Notes under the pieces: generated by a model
Told to the model about the DNA's origin: nothing
The model's input: the letters and a program-made list of their open reading frames with translations, nothing else
Databases searched by the model: none
Made by a program: the position numbers and the translations under genes
Shown: in pieces, positions 31,192-32,016 of the stretch
How the letters are laid out: the number at the start of each line of letters is the position of its first letter
How positions within the stretch are numbered: the stretch's first letter is position 1
Assembly: GCA_900470965.1 (NCBI GenBank)
Contig: UCCS01000032.1
Coordinates: forward strand, 1-32,016
Source of the DNA: Hyphomicrobiales bacterium
Lineage (GTDB): Bacteria; Pseudomonadota; Alphaproteobacteria; Rhizobiales; Rhizobiaceae
Length of the DNA stretch: 32,016 nt
Direction: 5' to 3'

Positions 31192-32016
31192 CTAGAACAG
31201 GCTTCCCTGCTTCGGTGGTTCGCCGGCCCTGACCGTGCGCTTCCTGGCTCCTGATGGCGCAGCGCCGCCTTCCGTCGTCATGGCGCCGACGCGGCCGTCG
31301 GCGAACTCAATGGCGATGCCCATGCCGGCAGAGAGTGCTGATGCCTGCGAGACCGGCCTGTTATCCTCATCGCGGATGACGGCATAGCCGCGCTTCAGCA
31401 CGTTCTTGTAGGAGAGAGACTGAAGAACGCGGTCCTGCGCGGAAAGCTCGGCGCGGGCACGCGTCAGCTGATGACGGATTGCCGTATCGGCATGACGCGA
31501 CAGATTGCCGAGGCGCTCACGACCGCGGTCGGTCTGTGTCTTCAGCCGGGCCGGAAGCGAGGCGAGGATGGCCTCTGCGCGTTCGATGCGAGACTTCGAG
31601 CGGTCTAGCAGGCGCTCGACTGTGCGTTCTGCCCGGGCCATGCGTTCGTTCAGAAGCTGACGACGGTCTGTGATGCGGTTGGACAGCACGTCCGGCCGCA
31701 GATGCGAGGCGACACGTTCGAAACCGCGGCGCTTGTTGATGGTGTTGAGCTCCAGCCCGCGGCCAAGGCCAGCGGCCGCCTCATCGAAGCGGCGGCGGGG
31801 CAGCGCCAGAAGCTGATCGAGCGACGGCAGGGCGCGCATCAGAGCACGGACGGACTGGCGTCGCTGGTCCATCTGTCGGCTCATGCAGCCCTGCAGGCGG
31901 GCAGTGAGACCTGCACCCTGGGCCTCAAGCTCGGCCTTGACGGGCACGGCCATTTCGGCAGCACCGGTCGGTGTCGGCGCGCGGACATCTGCGGCGTAAT
32001 CGATCAGCGTCCAGAT
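31192..32016 (-). CDS. xseA: Exodeoxyribonuclease VII large subunit, C-terminal part (cut by right edge)
   Basis: The frame is open from the right edge of the window; 274 C-terminal residues are visible and the N-terminal OB-fold and catalytic beginning lie outside. The [16 protein letters not shown] stretch at the edge is the signature of XseA. A long Arg/Leu-rich coiled-coil follows ([14 protein letters not shown] and so on), then the conserved [10 protein letters not shown] near the end. XseA with XseB degrades single-stranded DNA. An internal ATG at 31953 is not the start. The stop is two bases before the quinone reductase gene. Confidence 0.95.
   Translation of the reverse strand: MWTLIDYAADVRAPTPTGAAEMAVPVKAELEAQGAGLTARLQGCMSRQMDQRRQSVRALMRALPSLDQLLALPRRRFDEAAAGLGRGLELNTINKRRGFERVASHLRPDVLSNRITDRRQLLNERMARAERTVERLLDRSKSRIERAEAILASLPARLKTQTDRGRERLGNLSRHADTAIRHQLTRARAELSAQDRVLQSLSYKNVLKRGYAVIRDEDNRPVSQASALSAGMGIAIEFADGRVGAMTTEGGAAPSGARKRTVRAGEPPKQGSLF

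Overview
The window looks like chromosomal DNA of an alphaproteobacterium of the Rhizobiaceae, most likely genus Rhizobium (R. leguminosarum/etli type). The grounds are the high-GC codon use, the family content and local gene order (GST-queG-SDR; rsmB-HPP; nucleosidase-guaA), and a two-hairpin intergenic element between the nucleosidase gene and guaA of a kind I recognise from rhizobial genomes. I see no rRNA, tRNA, CRISPR array, transposase, integrase or phage gene. Genus placement is recognition only, not a search result.

Layout. 1-5045 is housekeeping: a GST C-terminus cut by the window edge, queG (queuosine synthesis), an SDR-like protein, an RlpA-like double-psi beta-barrel protein behind a long AT-rich leader, rsmB (16S rRNA m5C methylase) and a convergent HPP membrane protein. 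5217-10288 is a compact four-gene periplasmic module: imelysin-like protein, di-heme oxidoreductase, a second imelysin-like protein and a Tat-exported DUF1513 protein. This gene set is associated with bacterial iron handling. A convergent DUF2252 gene closes it.

11476-14717 is a leftward three-gene operon (DJ-1/PfpI, ABM monooxygenase, aldo/keto reductase) divergent from a LysR regulator, suggesting detoxification of reactive carbonyls or quinones. 14871-17711 holds a thioesterase overlapping an MTA/SAH nucleosidase-like gene, the repeat element, and guaA. 17712-20760 looks accessory: F420-reductase-like protein, SDR and divergent LysR, sitting just downstream of guaA, whose 3' end is a known island integration target. 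No integrase or att duplication is visible.

20994-26538 carries an orphan ParA-like ATPase with a good terminator, a 2'-5' RNA ligase-like phosphodiesterase with a very unusual start region, an M14-type deacylase, and a phosphonate pair (TIGR03364-type FAD oxidoreductase overlapping phosphonoacetaldehyde hydrolase phnX, with no phnW). It ends with an ArsC/YffB-like protein and a YbaK-type deacylase. 26539-32016 has two divergent MarR-regulated units (MarR/GST; EamA exporter/MarR with an 18-bp perfect palindrome), an M29 aminopeptidase, a flavodoxin-like quinone reductase and the C-terminal part of xseA, which runs off the right edge.

The most rewarding places for a second look are the start region of the RNA ligase-like gene (perfect 9-bp inverted repeat covering the Shine-Dalgarno, followed by an in-frame ATG-TAG), the iron-linked periplasmic module, and the phnW-less phosphonate module with a neighbouring deacylase.
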